A stretch of DNA of 64,000 bases from the NCBI RefSeq assembly GCF_002831625.1, contig NZ_CP025116.1, positions 496,001 to 560,000 of the forward strand, read 5' to 3'. Numbering within the stretch: position 1 is the first letter of the stretch; every line of letters begins with the position of its first letter. The position numbers and the translations under genes are program-made. The notes beneath the pieces are model-generated. The model was not told where the DNA came from. It saw only the letters and a program-made list of their open reading frames with translations, and did not search any database. The stretch comes from Nonlabens sp. MB-3u-79 (GTDB lineage: Bacteria > Bacteroidota > Bacteroidia > Flavobacteriales > Flavobacteriaceae). This document shows, one piece after another, positions 52,352 to 61,522 of this stretch.

Positions 52352-52384
52352 AAAAAGGTAACCTCTTTTGAAGGCTACCTTTTA
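52352..52384 (-). terminator. Terminator of the T9SS protein gene
   Basis: AAAAGGTA (52353-52360) pairs with TACCTTTT (52376-52383), with a further CCT/AGG inside after one mismatch and a loop of TCTTTTGA type. It lies about 30 bases after the stop at 52413. Confidence 0.8.
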
Positions 52385-52412
52385 AAATTGTAAGCTTAGT
52401 ATAAGTACTAAC

Positions 52413-53489
52413 TTATTCTTTTATAAACTTTCTAGAAACAGTTCCTTCCTTATTGGAAATGTTCAAAATATAAAGTCCTGGTTTCAATTCCTGAACATTA
52501 GCAGTTACGTTATTTGTATCTACCTCAAGTGATTTGATCAACCTTCCATTAAGGTCTACGATATCTACAGTCGTGAATTGCTGAGTATCACTAGTAATGT
52601 TAAGGATGTCAGTCGTTGGGTTAGGATATACTTTTAAACTGATTTCATTGAACTGGTCTTCTTCAGTGCTCAACAAGTTACTGGTTGCAGTTGCCTTTAC
52701 TTGGTAAGTATCAAAACTTACAGTTGAAGCGCTTGCATTAGCTACGGTTGCTGGCATTGCATTAGGATCAGCTTGACTAGCAAAAGATACAAAATCAAGT
52801 TCGTCTGGTACCTGACTTGTTATCCATAATGTATTCGGCAATCCTGCTGAAGCTGTACTAGCATCTGTCTTCCACAATACTTCTCCTGTTACGGTATTGT
52901 AAGAACATCCAATCGTGTAAGAGGTATTTTGATTTAAAACCAAACCACCAGCAGCAAAATTAATATTAAATGTTCCTGGGGTACCCCCATTATTTAAATA
53001 GGCGATTCCATTAAGTACTCGAGTGTCTGCATTATAACCATATCCAACCGTTGCATTACCAGCTGCGCTATAGATACGTACACCAAAGTTACCACGACTT
53101 GTAGTAGCAGCTCCAGTATTAAAAGTGTATTCTAGTTCAATCACGTCGTTCCCAACTGTTCTCCCTGCCCATTGGGTGCCCATTCCACCATCTTTCCACA
53201 TAAATCTAACTCCTCCAACCGCATTTGGCGATGTCAGATCAAATGAATTGGTCGTAGCGCCAGTGCTTGCTATTTGAAAATTAGAATTTCCAGCGTTGTT
53301 AGAGGTACTTGTGGCTGGAGCTCCGTTATCAGAAAAAGTTAAAAAATTGCCTTGGCCTGCTGTAGTCGCATCAAATACAGTACCTACATTACCAACCATT
53401 AAGGCATTAAAGTTCTCTGTTTCTAATATTTGAGCAGAAACAGTAAATGTTAGTACCATGGCACTAATTAAGAGTAGTGTTTTTTTCAT
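52413..53489 (-). CDS. Secreted T9SS type A sorting-domain protein, unknown function
   Basis: The 358-residue protein has a signal peptide (MKKTLLLISAMVLTFTVSAQ) and a C-terminal T9SS sorting domain (about residues 280-358; VYPNPTTDILNI, VDIVDLNGRLIKS, LKPGLYILNI, RKFIKE). The middle (about 25-270) is a beta-sandwich rich in Thr, Asn and Gly, resembling laminin G or concanavalin-like domains seen in flavobacterial surface proteins. No catalytic motif is recognised. It is probably surface attached or released. Confidence 0.85.
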   Translation of the reverse strand: MKKTLLLISAMVLTFTVSAQILETENFNALMVGNVGTVFDATTAGQGNFLTFSDNGAPATSTSNNAGNSNFQIASTGATTNSFDLTSPNAVGGVRFMWKDGGMGTQWAGRTVGNDVIELEYTFNTGAATTSRGNFGVRIYSAAGNATVGYGYNADTRVLNGIAYLNNGGTPGTFNINFAAGGLVLNQNTSYTIGCSYNTVTGEVLWKTDASTASAGLPNTLWITSQVPDELDFVSFASQADPNAMPATVANASASTVSFDTYQVKATATSNLLSTEEDQFNEISLKVYPNPTTDILNITSDTQQFTTVDIVDLNGRLIKSLEVDTNNVTANVQELKPGLYILNISNKEGTVSRKFIKE

Positions 53490-53760
53490 TGTTTTGGATT
53501 TTAATGTAAAAATAATAAAATAAAGAACTCGATCATGAAATTTATGTTAAAAAGGATAGAATAACTGTTTGAATTTCAATCGCTAAGATATTCAGGCAAT
53601 CTGTGAATGAAGAGGTACTCGCCTAAATACCTGATAAATATATTTATGAGTCATTCAAAATAGAGGCGACTTTGACTGAAGAATAGAAATTAGCAATAAA
53701 ATTGTAACAACAAATCCTTATTATTGTACTCCTATTTTACTTTAAATACCAAGATTAAAA

Positions 53761-55125
53761 ATGATCAAACTCTTAACTTTTAAAATTCCCCGCATGTACT
53801 CAAAAGTAATTTTCATACTTATTAGTTGCGTTTTACTTTATTCTTGTAAAGATAATGACGACACTACTGCTATTCCGGAAGTTATCCCCCAGAGTAATAT
53901 AACCGTCTATAATCAAGATCAACTGACAGATGATTATGTTTTAATTTCTCCCTTTAGAGGTAATTCATCATTTTTAATGGATAGATTAGGGACTGTTTTA
54001 CACCGTTGGTCTAGTGCTGAGTCTACCTTAATGGGGTATTTAAGGGAAGATGGCTCTGTAGTGCGTTCTATAGTCACTGGTGCAGATAACGGCATTACTA
54101 TAGGAGGGAAAACCGGAGCCATTGAAATCATTGATAAAGACAATAATCGAATATGGAAATGGACCTTAGACAGCAGTACAGAAGCCTTACATCACGATAT
54201 CGCTCTAATGCCTAACGGGCATATTTTAGCTTCCGTATGGGTGGTTAAAGATAGAGCGACCTGTATTGCAAATGGTAGAGACCCCAATTCTATAGTTGCA
54301 GACCGACTGGTCATCGATAAAGTAATAGAAATAGAACCTGTAGGCACTGATCAAGCAAATATTGTTTGGGAATGGTCTTTATGGGATCATTTGGTACAAG
54401 ATTTTGATGCTTCCCAACTCAATTTTGGAGATGCAAGTAATGGAAGTCTATTTGACATCAATCAATCTACAGAAGGTGATAATTTCACTCATGTCAATGG
54501 TTTGGATTATATCCCGTCCTTAGATCAAATTATTTTAAACAGCAGAGTACTTGATGAATTTATCATCATAGATCACAATACAACTACCGCAGAGGCCGCT
54601 TCTAATTCTGGCGGGAGGTATAATAAAGGTGGAGAAATTCTTTATAGATGGGGAAATCCTGAATCTTACAATTCTGGAACAAGCCCTGACCGACAGTTAC
54701 ATGACCAGCATGATGCAACCTTTGTAGGTAATAATAGTTTATCTAGAGGTACTTTTTTAGTTTTTGACAATCAAGACGGTCCTAATTTCTCTACGGTTAA
54801 AGAAATCAATATTAATGTTACCGTAGATGGGGTTTATGATGCCATACCTTCTGCGGGGAATAGTCCTTCTTCTCCTATATGGAGTTACTCTAGCGATGAG
54901 ATCTACTCCCCTAGAACCTCGGGAGCACAAAGACTAGCCTCTGGTAATACGCTAATAACAAGTAACTCTGGAGATATTATCAGGGAAGTAAATTATGAAA
55001 ATGAAGTGCTTTGGGAATTTGATGCCAGGATAGCAGTTGATGGTGTATTAGAAATAAATTCTTCCGGATTTAAGTCTAGAAGTTACGAGAAAAATTACTC
55101 AGGAGTGACAGCCTTAGGACTTTAA
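53761..55125 (+). CDS. Arylsulfotransferase-like lipoprotein (ASST family)
   Basis: The 454-residue protein has a lipobox LYSC (Cys29), so it is probably anchored in the envelope. The start could be ATG 53761 or the second ATG 53794 (MYSKVIFILISC), which gives a cleaner lipoprotein signal. The body is a beta-propeller-type ASST (Arylsulfotran_2) with HHDIALMPNGHILASVW, THVNGLDYIPSLDQIILNSR and LHDQHDATF. His residues at these places are the usual active-site candidates; whether it transfers sulfate is not known. It is followed by a hairpin terminator. Confidence 0.83.
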   Translation: MIKLLTFKIPRMYSKVIFILISCVLLYSCKDNDDTTAIPEVIPQSNITVYNQDQLTDDYVLISPFRGNSSFLMDRLGTVLHRWSSAESTLMGYLREDGSVVRSIVTGADNGITIGGKTGAIEIIDKDNNRIWKWTLDSSTEALHHDIALMPNGHILASVWVVKDRATCIANGRDPNSIVADRLVIDKVIEIEPVGTDQANIVWEWSLWDHLVQDFDASQLNFGDASNGSLFDINQSTEGDNFTHVNGLDYIPSLDQIILNSRVLDEFIIIDHNTTTAEAASNSGGRYNKGGEILYRWGNPESYNSGTSPDRQLHDQHDATFVGNNSLSRGTFLVFDNQDGPNFSTVKEININVTVDGVYDAIPSAGNSPSSPIWSYSSDEIYSPRTSGAQRLASGNTLITSNSGDIIREVNYENEVLWEFDARIAVDGVLEINSSGFKSRSYEKNYSGVTALGL

Positions 55126-55143
55126 GGTCCTCGTATAAAAAAT

Positions 55144-55182
55144 AAGCTGGAATTGTTCTTTAGACAAGAATAGTTCCAGCTT
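55144..55182. terminator. Terminator hairpin between the ASST-like gene and rlmN
   Basis: AAGCTGGAA (55144-55152) pairs with TTCCAGCTT (55174-55182), with an inner TTCTT/AAGAA stem around a short loop and T-rich sequence after. rlmN ends at 55183 on the other strand, so it can serve both genes. Confidence 0.82.
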
Positions 55183-56241
55183 TTATATTTTAATAACCTC
55201 TTGTTTATTTGCTAATTGGCCACAAGCAGCGTCTATATCTTTACCCCTACTGCGCCTTACATTAACCACGATGCGGTTGCGTTCTAATAGTGTTTTATAC
55301 ATGTCAATAGCATTGCTACTGGCTTGTTCAAACCTATCATCATCTATGGAGTTGTACTCAATGATATTTACTTTACAAGGAATCACTTTACAGAATTTGA
55401 CGAGCTCGTGCACATCTTCTTCTGTGTCGTTGATACCTTTCCAAACCACATATTCATAAGTAACCCTTGTTCCTGTTTTTTCATACCAGTACTTTAAAGC
55501 TTCCTTTATATCAGCAAGTGGAAACTGCTCATTAAAAGGCATGATTTTAGTTCTTTTTTCATCGATAGCGCTGTGTAAGGATAGCGCCAGATTGAACTTA
55601 GGACCGTCGTCAGCGAGTTTCATCATCATTTTAGGAACACCACTAGTAGAAAGTGTGATGCGTCTAGGAGACATTCCCAATCCATCTTCACTAGTTATTT
55701 TCTCAATAGACTTCAGGACATTATTGTAATTCATCAAGGGCTCTCCCATCCCCATGAATACTATATTTGATAGAGGAATGTTGTGATACAACCTACTTTG
55801 TTGATCTATAGCAATGACTTGATCGTAAATCTCATCAGGCTGCAAGTTGCGCATGCGCTTTAGCCTAGCAGTAGCGCAAAAGGCACAATTTAAACTACAA
55901 CCTACTTGGGAAGAAACACAAGCAGTAGTTCGAGTATCTGTTGGGATCAATACCGACTCCACGGTTAATCCATCGTGTAGCTTAACAGCATTCTTTATAG
56001 TACCGTCTTTGCTTCTTTGCATGTCATCCACCTTGATATGATTGATGGTAAAATGCTCTTCTAAGAAGGCTCTGGTTTCTTTAGAAAGATTAGTCATTGC
56101 ATCAAATGAATGCGCGCCTTTTTTCCATAACCATTCATATATCTGGTTACCTCTAAAAGCCTTATCGCCATTATCTACAAAAAAGTCTCTTAACTGTTCT
56201 TTAGTTAAGGCTCTGATATCTTTCTTCTTCTCTTTCAACAT
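55183..56241 (-). CDS. rlmN: 23S rRNA (adenine(2503)-C(2))-methyltransferase RlmN
   Basis: RlmN is a radical-SAM enzyme that methylates A2503 of 23S rRNA and A37 of some tRNAs. The 352-residue protein has the iron-sulfur motif CSLNCAFC (Cys115, Cys119, Cys122). The second conserved Cys, needed for the mechanism, is Cys340 near the end (DAACGQLAN). GMGEPLMNY is also diagnostic. The promoter box TAGTTTTG (56264-56271, reverse) lies inside the loop of the terminator of the upstream gene. Confidence 0.97.
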   Translation of the reverse strand: MLKEKKKDIRALTKEQLRDFFVDNGDKAFRGNQIYEWLWKKGAHSFDAMTNLSKETRAFLEEHFTINHIKVDDMQRSKDGTIKNAVKLHDGLTVESVLIPTDTRTTACVSSQVGCSLNCAFCATARLKRMRNLQPDEIYDQVIAIDQQSRLYHNIPLSNIVFMGMGEPLMNYNNVLKSIEKITSEDGLGMSPRRITLSTSGVPKMMMKLADDGPKFNLALSLHSAIDEKRTKIMPFNEQFPLADIKEALKYWYEKTGTRVTYEYVVWKGINDTEEDVHELVKFCKVIPCKVNIIEYNSIDDDRFEQASSNAIDMYKTLLERNRIVVNVRRSRGKDIDAACGQLANKQEVIKI

Positions 56242-56253
56242 AGGGTATAAAAA

Positions 56254-56290
56254 AAACGCGTTACAAAACTACATGATTTGCAACGCGTTT
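56254..56290 (-). terminator. Terminator of the T9SS protease gene, overlapping the rlmN promoter
   Basis: On the reverse strand AAACGCGTT (56290-56282), a 19-base loop and AACGCGTTT (56262-56254) form a stem followed by TTTTTATA. It is located 21 bases after the stop at 56311. The loop contains the box CAAAACTA (56264-56271), which is TAGTTTTG on the reverse strand and serves rlmN. Confidence 0.75.
56264..56271 (-). promoter_or_regulatory. -7 promoter box of rlmN
   Basis: On the reverse strand TAGTTTTG matches TAnnTTTG, 22 bases before the rlmN ATG, inside the loop of the upstream terminator. Confidence 0.55.
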
Positions 56291-56310
56291 GGTATGAATT
56301 CTTAAGTTTA

Positions 56311-58620
56311 TTAGTTCTTAATCAACTTCTTTGTGATTTGAACCTCATTTATAGACAAATTTATAAGGTAAAGGCCATTTGCAACAGCATTTAAATTAAT
56401 TTCAGATCTACCATTTGTTAAATTCCCAGAGGTGATCAATTTACCGCTTAGGTCGTAAATATCATATTTGACAGCATCAAGACCAGATTCCACATTAAAA
56501 ACACCTGATGATGGATTAGGAAAAATACTTATTGAATTTTGCAATTCATCTTCTAATCCTGCGGTACTATCTATTTTAAAAGACGTCACTTCAGAAGCTC
56601 CAAAAGTTCCACCTGAAAAAATTTGCAGCCCTGTGTCTGTAGTTAATGTGTAACTCCCTTGTCCAAAACCACAGCAAATACCATCCCCATAAGAGTCAGC
56701 AATGGTAAACTCATAACATTCTCCAGCCATAATATTAAAAGGCAGGTTGTACGTTGTTGCACTAGAAAGTGATCCTGAAGCACCAGATCCAATTATAGCT
56801 CCTGAACTGTCTGTTACTTGCCAAGAGGTTTCATCAGCAAAATTATCGGTCGTGATGTTAAATACTACCGTATTATTGGCTGCAAATGAAGGGGCACTAT
56901 TCAAATCAAAGTCAGCAGTAATGGTATCATTGGTATTGTTTTGATCTGGAACACCATTTGGATTTTCTAATCTTACATTTAATGAAGTAGTCCCTGTAAC
57001 AGTATAAGAAGGTAAATTAACAGTATCACTAGCTCCTTGAGCTAAGCTACCTGTATAAGAAATGGTGGTATTCGTAACCCCTCTATCATAAGAATAAATA
57101 ATATCTACGCTTGTTAAATTTGATGTGCCTCTATTGGTTATTTGAACCACTGGATTTATCGCACCAGAACAAACTTCAGCAGGAACATCATTTATAGCAA
57201 CACTAGCATCTATGGCAAAAACTTGCAATGGAGGATATTGCCCTAAGGTTATCTGACCTGTATTATTTGGATCCAACCAGTCACTTAGCCTAGTTGCTGC
57301 AGTAGTCCCTTCTGAAAATCCGATATCAAATCTACCATAGATATCAAAGGCATTGTTGTCATTTGTACCATTACAGGCAGCTGCACCACCTGAAAGAACA
57401 CCTATCAACTGTCCTTCTTGATTGAAAAGAGGTGAACCTGACGAACCTGGCTCAGTAACTCCTAAATCCCAATCAGAAATCCTCCAAACTTCTGTAGTTG
57501 GATCTCCGTTAAATGAAGTTGTTTGTTTAGCGGCTGGTTGATCATCTCTACATGTTTTCTGTATATCTCCTGATGGATGGTGGATACCAAATTGCATGGA
57601 AGGGATTGTAGTACCCGACTTATTCCACCCATTCCAGACTACATCTGGATTAGAGTTGAAAAAACCTGTATCAGTAATTCTTACTAACTGTATATCACTA
57701 CCACTATTATTCATTAATAAAGTGGCCCCAGAAGCTGTTTGATCAAAGGTTCCATTAGGACTAGCTGTTGTTGTTGCACAAGAAGGTGTAGGGCTTCTCC
57801 AGTTGAAACGAAATGCCCAACCTGCCACTGAATTTCCACAGTGATTTGCAGTAATAAATAAAGGCGCTCCATCGTTTGCTGTGTTATTGATTAAAGATCC
57901 TGTACAAAAACCTGTATTCCCACTTACTAGCATGGCAACACTTTTCTTTACATCTTCTTTAACTTGATCGATACTAAAAGGGTCTGCACCAGATGGCGTG
58001 ATATCGCAATCTACATCTTGATTGCAATCTCCTGAATCGTTTAAAGCTTTTGCTTCATTAAAATCTGTAGCCGTACGGTAACCGTGTACCACATTCCCTA
58101 TTTCTAATCTACTCTGACCTATACTGTTTTGAGGCTGGTAAAACTCTACCCATACATCATCAGATTCTACTGGCCATATTCCTATAGCTTTATTGACATT
58201 ATTCTGTTCATAGGTAAATAACTTAGAAAGGTCGCTCTTATCGTGAGAGGCAACTCGCATCCATGCTCCTGGTCTCAAATCAAACCAATCAAAAAAGATA
58301 TTGATAGTTTTAGCTCCAGGGGACTGTATTCTAACTCTCCAAAGTTGGTCACCATTATCTAGAATTATTTTTTGACCATGTGTATCAGGATCAATATTTG
58401 CTGAAAAATCATATCCAAATCTCCATGGAATACTTTTATCTAAATCATTTTTAGCATCTTCTTTGGCTAATTCATCAAAAGGAACATTTTTGAATTTTTC
58501 AATTGGTGCATCATAGGCCGTCGTTAATTTCCAAGACAATGGCTGTGGCCCCGAAGAATCGATCTGAGCTAGTATGGTTTGCCCAACAAGCAAAACTAGC
58601 AGGAAGGTAATTTTTTTCAT
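56311..58620 (-). CDS. T9SS-secreted trypsin-fold serine endopeptidase (lysyl endopeptidase-like)
   Basis: The 769-residue protein has a signal peptide (MKKITFLLVLLVGQTILAQ), a pro-region (about 20-215), a trypsin-fold domain (about 216-460) and a C-terminal T9SS type A sorting domain (about 690-769; IFPNPSSGVFNVESG, NGLYLINLS, KKLIKN). The probable triad is His260 (TANHCG), Asp309 (GSDIQLVRI) and Ser394 (GSSGSP). GSSGSP replaces the usual GDSGGP, as seen in lysyl endopeptidases such as Achromobacter protease I. Between the two parts are beta domains, possibly CARDB-like and a DNA/Gly-rich one (ADSYGDGICCG). The likely role is digesting external protein. Confidence 0.87.
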   Translation of the reverse strand: MKKITFLLVLLVGQTILAQIDSSGPQPLSWKLTTAYDAPIEKFKNVPFDELAKEDAKNDLDKSIPWRFGYDFSANIDPDTHGQKIILDNGDQLWRVRIQSPGAKTINIFFDWFDLRPGAWMRVASHDKSDLSKLFTYEQNNVNKAIGIWPVESDDVWVEFYQPQNSIGQSRLEIGNVVHGYRTATDFNEAKALNDSGDCNQDVDCDITPSGADPFSIDQVKEDVKKSVAMLVSGNTGFCTGSLINNTANDGAPLFITANHCGNSVAGWAFRFNWRSPTPSCATTTASPNGTFDQTASGATLLMNNSGSDIQLVRITDTGFFNSNPDVVWNGWNKSGTTIPSMQFGIHHPSGDIQKTCRDDQPAAKQTTSFNGDPTTEVWRISDWDLGVTEPGSSGSPLFNQEGQLIGVLSGGAAACNGTNDNNAFDIYGRFDIGFSEGTTAATRLSDWLDPNNTGQITLGQYPPLQVFAIDASVAINDVPAEVCSGAINPVVQITNRGTSNLTSVDIIYSYDRGVTNTTISYTGSLAQGASDTVNLPSYTVTGTTSLNVRLENPNGVPDQNNTNDTITADFDLNSAPSFAANNTVVFNITTDNFADETSWQVTDSSGAIIGSGASGSLSSATTYNLPFNIMAGECYEFTIADSYGDGICCGFGQGSYTLTTDTGLQIFSGGTFGASEVTSFKIDSTAGLEDELQNSISIFPNPSSGVFNVESGLDAVKYDIYDLSGKLITSGNLTNGRSEINLNAVANGLYLINLSINEVQITKKLIKN

Positions 58621-58661
58621 GTTTTAGATTTTATGGGGACAAGATAAGAAACAATCATAAA

Positions 58662-58695
58662 AAAACCCTAATGAATTAATATTCAATAGGGTTTT
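58662..58695 (-). terminator. Terminator of queA
   Basis: AAAACCCTA (58662-58670) and TGAAT (58672-58676) pair with ATTCA (58681-58685) and TAGGGTTTT (58687-58695), with one A-A mismatch. On the reverse strand seven T follow. It lies about 80 bases after the queA stop. Confidence 0.82.
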
Positions 58696-58775
58696 AAATA
58701 AAAATGTAAGAATTCACCTTCTAAATCAATGGACTATGGAGTGAGGACCTTAAAATTAATGCGTTGAGCAACTGA

Positions 58776-59828
58776 TTAATCTATAATTAACATCGCGTCT
58801 CCGTAGGTACTGAATTTATAACCCTCTTTTAAAGCTACTTGATAAGCTTCATTTAGAAAATCATAACCTGCAAAAGCTGCGGCTTGCATCATTAAAGTAG
58901 ACTTAGGATGATGAAAGTTAGTGATCATGCTATTTGCTATAGTAAAAACATAAGGAGGAAAAATAAATTTGTTCGTCCATTCATTAAAAGTATTCAAATG
59001 GCCATCACTACTCACAGCACTTTCTAAGGTACGCATCGTAGTTGTTCCTACGGCACAAACATTTTTTCTAGTATCTATAGCATGGTTTACTATATCACAA
59101 GTTTCTTGAGTGATAAAGGCTTGCTCGCTATCCATTTTGTGTTTAGAGAGGTCTTCTACTTCAACCGGAGCAAAGGTCCCAAGACCTATGTGCATGGTTA
59201 CAGCAGTTCTTTTGATTCCTTTAATTTCAAGTCTTTTTAATAGATGTTTTGAAAAGTGAAGCCCAGCAACTGGCGCTGCTACGGCACCTTCTTTTTCTGC
59301 AAAAATAGTCTGGTAACGCTCCTCATCTTCAGGTTCTACATCTCTATTTAATTCTTTAGGCAACGGAGTTTCTCCTAATTCTTTAAGTGCTTGTCTGAAT
59401 TCTTCATAGCTACCGTCATAAAGGAAACGTAAAGTACGTCCTCTGGAGGTGGTGTTATCGATCACCTCAGCCACGAGATTTTCATCCTCGCCAAAGTATA
59501 ATTTATTTCCTATTCTTATTTTTCTCGCAGGATCTACAAGAACATCCCACAATTTTGTCTCTGGGTTCAATTCTCTGAGAAGAAAAACTTCTATTCTCGC
59601 TCCTGTTTTTTCTTTATTACCATATAATCTGGCTGGAAAAACCTTGGTATCGTTCATCACAAAGATGTCATCTTCATTAAAGTAATCGATAACGTCCTTG
59701 AACATCTTATGTTCAATTTCACCGGTTTTCCTGTGCAAAACCATCAACTTAGACTCGTCTCTGTTTTCTGCTGGATGTTGTGCGATGCGATCTTCTGGAA
59801 GCTCGAATCCAAATTGTGATAACTTCAT
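58776..59828 (-). CDS. queA: S-adenosylmethionine:tRNA ribosyltransferase-isomerase QueA
   Basis: QueA makes epoxyqueuosine in the anticodon wobble position of tRNA (Asp, Asn, His, Tyr) from preQ1-tRNA and SAM. The 350-residue length is usual. Signatures are [18 protein letters not shown] at the N-terminus, [21 protein letters not shown] and [20 protein letters not shown] near the C-terminus. A full promoter (TTG 59883-59881, then 21 bases, then TATATTTG 59859-59852, reverse) lies 23 bases before the ATG. Its terminator ends the unit, so it is a single-gene unit between aroA and the protease gene. Confidence 0.97.
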   Translation of the reverse strand: MKLSQFGFELPEDRIAQHPAENRDESKLMVLHRKTGEIEHKMFKDVIDYFNEDDIFVMNDTKVFPARLYGNKEKTGARIEVFLLRELNPETKLWDVLVDPARKIRIGNKLYFGEDENLVAEVIDNTTSRGRTLRFLYDGSYEEFRQALKELGETPLPKELNRDVEPEDEERYQTIFAEKEGAVAAPVAGLHFSKHLLKRLEIKGIKRTAVTMHIGLGTFAPVEVEDLSKHKMDSEQAFITQETCDIVNHAIDTRKNVCAVGTTTMRTLESAVSSDGHLNTFNEWTNKFIFPPYVFTIANSMITNFHHPKSTLMMQAAAFAGYDFLNEAYQVALKEGYKFSTYGDAMLIID

Positions 59829-59851
59829 TAATTCATTTTTATGATAAGCTG

Positions 59852-59883
59852 CAAATATACAATTTGAGCATAGGCCTTGTCAA
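59852..59883 (-). promoter_or_regulatory. Promoter of queA
   Basis: On the reverse strand TTGACA begins at 59883, followed by a 21-base spacer (from the TTG) and TATATTTG at 59859-59852, 23 bases before the queA ATG. It is the clearest complete promoter in the window. Confidence 0.8.
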
Positions 59884-59895
59884 GTAAAAAGTGAG

Positions 59896-61188
59896 TTAAA
59901 TTTCTGTAATACTTACATTTACCTTTTTAAGATCTTTATAGAAGCTTTTATAACTCTTAGTAACCACCATAGCATCCTTAATAATCACATCTGTTTTCAT
60001 AGAAAGTGGCGCAAAAGCCATTGCCATTCTATGATCTTGGTAGGTATCTACCACAACCTCTTTATGAAAGCTTGTTGGAGATGTAAAATGTAGTTGTATG
60101 GAATGATCTGTTGTTTTAATGACGCTTTCGCGAAAGCGGGATCCGACTGCCTTCATAGCCTCTATACGATCTGTTTCTTTAATTTTAAGCGTATGCAAGC
60201 CTGTTAAATGAGCATTTACCCCTAACCCTATACAAGTTGCAAATATAGTTTGCGCTTGATCTGGCTCGTTAGTCAGGTCCAACATAACGGTATCTGGCAA
60301 CTGCTGGTTCACTTTAATGAGCTGGACTCCTTTCTTATTAAAAGCAGTTGTGACACCAAGTGGTTTGTAAATAGAGACCAGTTCGCTATCTCCCTGTAAG
60401 GAGTCTTTCTTGTAAAAAGACAGGTGCATCTTATATCCAGGCTCTTGCATGGCTACCCAACTGTACCAATACCCAGCGCTACTCCAATCGCTTTCTACCC
60501 TAGCCTCCTCTAAAGCAGTTTGTAAAAGCGGCTGTACTTGAACCACTTCGTTGGTGATTTCTATTTCTTTATTATTGGCAGACCTCTTCAGCAGCGTGGT
60601 GATCGATTCAAAGCTGATGTTTACACCCAATTGTTTTAGAATATCTATGGTCATTTCTAAATAAGGTCTAGAAGTGAGTTGATCATAGATATTAAGTTCT
60701 AACCCATTTTCAAAGCTAGGTGCCACCAGTAATAAAGCGGTTAAAAATTGACTAGAAACACTCCCATCTATAGAAAGCTTGCCTCCTTTTATTTTTTTAC
60801 CTTTTATTTTTAAAGGAGGAAAACCTTCCTTTTCTAGATAAGAAATATCGGCCCCTAACTTATTGAGTGCCTCTACTAGTATGCCTATAGGGCGCTGTTT
60901 CATGCGATCGCTTCCCGTAAGTGTGATCTCTCTTCCTTCTTGAATGGCAAAAAAAGCGGTGCCAAAACGCATTGCCGTACCCGCATGACCTATGTCTAGA
61001 ACAGCTTCCTGACTCTGAAGCACCTGACTTAAGTGGTCGCTATCATCACTGTCTGATAAGTTTTGAATCTTTAAATTTTCATAAAGCGCTTGAAGGATCA
61101 GCCAGCGATTGCTTTCACTTTTAGAACCAGAAATAAGGAACTCCATGTTACTTTTAGTCGAGGATACTTTAGACAATCTCACATCCAT
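59896..61188 (-). CDS. aroA: 3-phosphoshikimate 1-carboxyvinyltransferase (EPSP synthase)
   Basis: AroA joins phosphoenolpyruvate to shikimate-3-phosphate in aromatic amino acid synthesis. The 430-residue protein has GSKSESNRWLIL (substrate-binding, about residues 21-32), GHAGTAMRFG (about 61-70; the usual form is GNAGTAMR), KETDRIEAMKAVG (about 337-349) and YQDHRMAMAFAPL. Divergence from the Escherichia coli type is normal for Bacteroidota. The palindrome at 60124-60137 encodes Arg-Phe-Arg-Glu-Ser (351-355) right after the KETDRIEAMKAVGS motif. It follows the MazG-like gene by 3 bases and belongs to a DUF3857-mazG-aroA unit. Confidence 0.93.
   Translation of the reverse strand: MDVRLSKVSSTKSNMEFLISGSKSESNRWLILQALYENLKIQNLSDSDDSDHLSQVLQSQEAVLDIGHAGTAMRFGTAFFAIQEGREITLTGSDRMKQRPIGILVEALNKLGADISYLEKEGFPPLKIKGKKIKGGKLSIDGSVSSQFLTALLLVAPSFENGLELNIYDQLTSRPYLEMTIDILKQLGVNISFESITTLLKRSANNKEIEITNEVVQVQPLLQTALEEARVESDWSSAGYWYSWVAMQEPGYKMHLSFYKKDSLQGDSELVSIYKPLGVTTAFNKKGVQLIKVNQQLPDTVMLDLTNEPDQAQTIFATCIGLGVNAHLTGLHTLKIKETDRIEAMKAVGSRFRESVIKTTDHSIQLHFTSPTSFHKEVVVDTYQDHRMAMAFAPLSMKTDVIIKDAMVVTKSYKSFYKDLKKVNVSITEI
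60124..60137. repeat. GCTTTCGCGAAAGC palindrome, copy 13 (in aroA)
   Basis: Exact copy, read on the reverse strand as Arg-Phe-Arg-Glu-Ser. Confidence 0.97.
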
Positions 61189-61191
61189 CAG

Positions 61192-61521
61192 TTAAGGTTT
61201 TAATTTGGGATTATTGTGATGCCTGTCGTGATCGCGCTCGGTTTTTATTTGGAGTTTTTTATTGAACGCGGCTTCCAGATCTGTGCCTGTTTGATTGGCT
61301 AGACAAAGTACGACAAACATAACATCCGCCAGTTCTTCTCCTAAGTCTTTATTTTTGTCGCTCTCTTTTTCACTTTGTTCTCCATAACGACGGGCAATAA
61401 TACGGGCTACTTCTCCCACCTCTTCGGTAAGCTGTGCCATGTTAGTGAGTTCATTAAAATAACGCACTCCGTGGTTCTTAATCCACTCGTCAACTTGTTC
61501 TTGTGATTTTTTTATACTCAT
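61192..61521 (-). CDS. MazG-like nucleotide pyrophosphohydrolase
   Basis: This 109-residue all-alpha protein has the Mg2+-binding motif EEVGE (about residues 33-37) followed by EELADVMFVV (about 63-72), the ExxE ... ExxD arrangement of the MazG/iMazG family. It hydrolyses a nucleoside triphosphate to the monophosphate, possibly to clean non-canonical dNTPs. It lies between the DUF3857 gene (1-base gap) and aroA (3-base gap), so it is co-transcribed with them. Confidence 0.9.
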   Translation of the reverse strand: MSIKKSQEQVDEWIKNHGVRYFNELTNMAQLTEEVGEVARIIARRYGEQSEKESDKNKDLGEELADVMFVVLCLANQTGTDLEAAFNKKLQIKTERDHDRHHNNPKLKP

Positions 61522-61522
61522 G

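Noticed and set aside
2728..60137. GCTTTCGCGAAAGC copies as rho-independent terminators or operators
   Set aside because: Most lie inside genes, have no loop and no T tract; only three of 13 are between genes, so classic terminator or promoter-operator roles do not fit.
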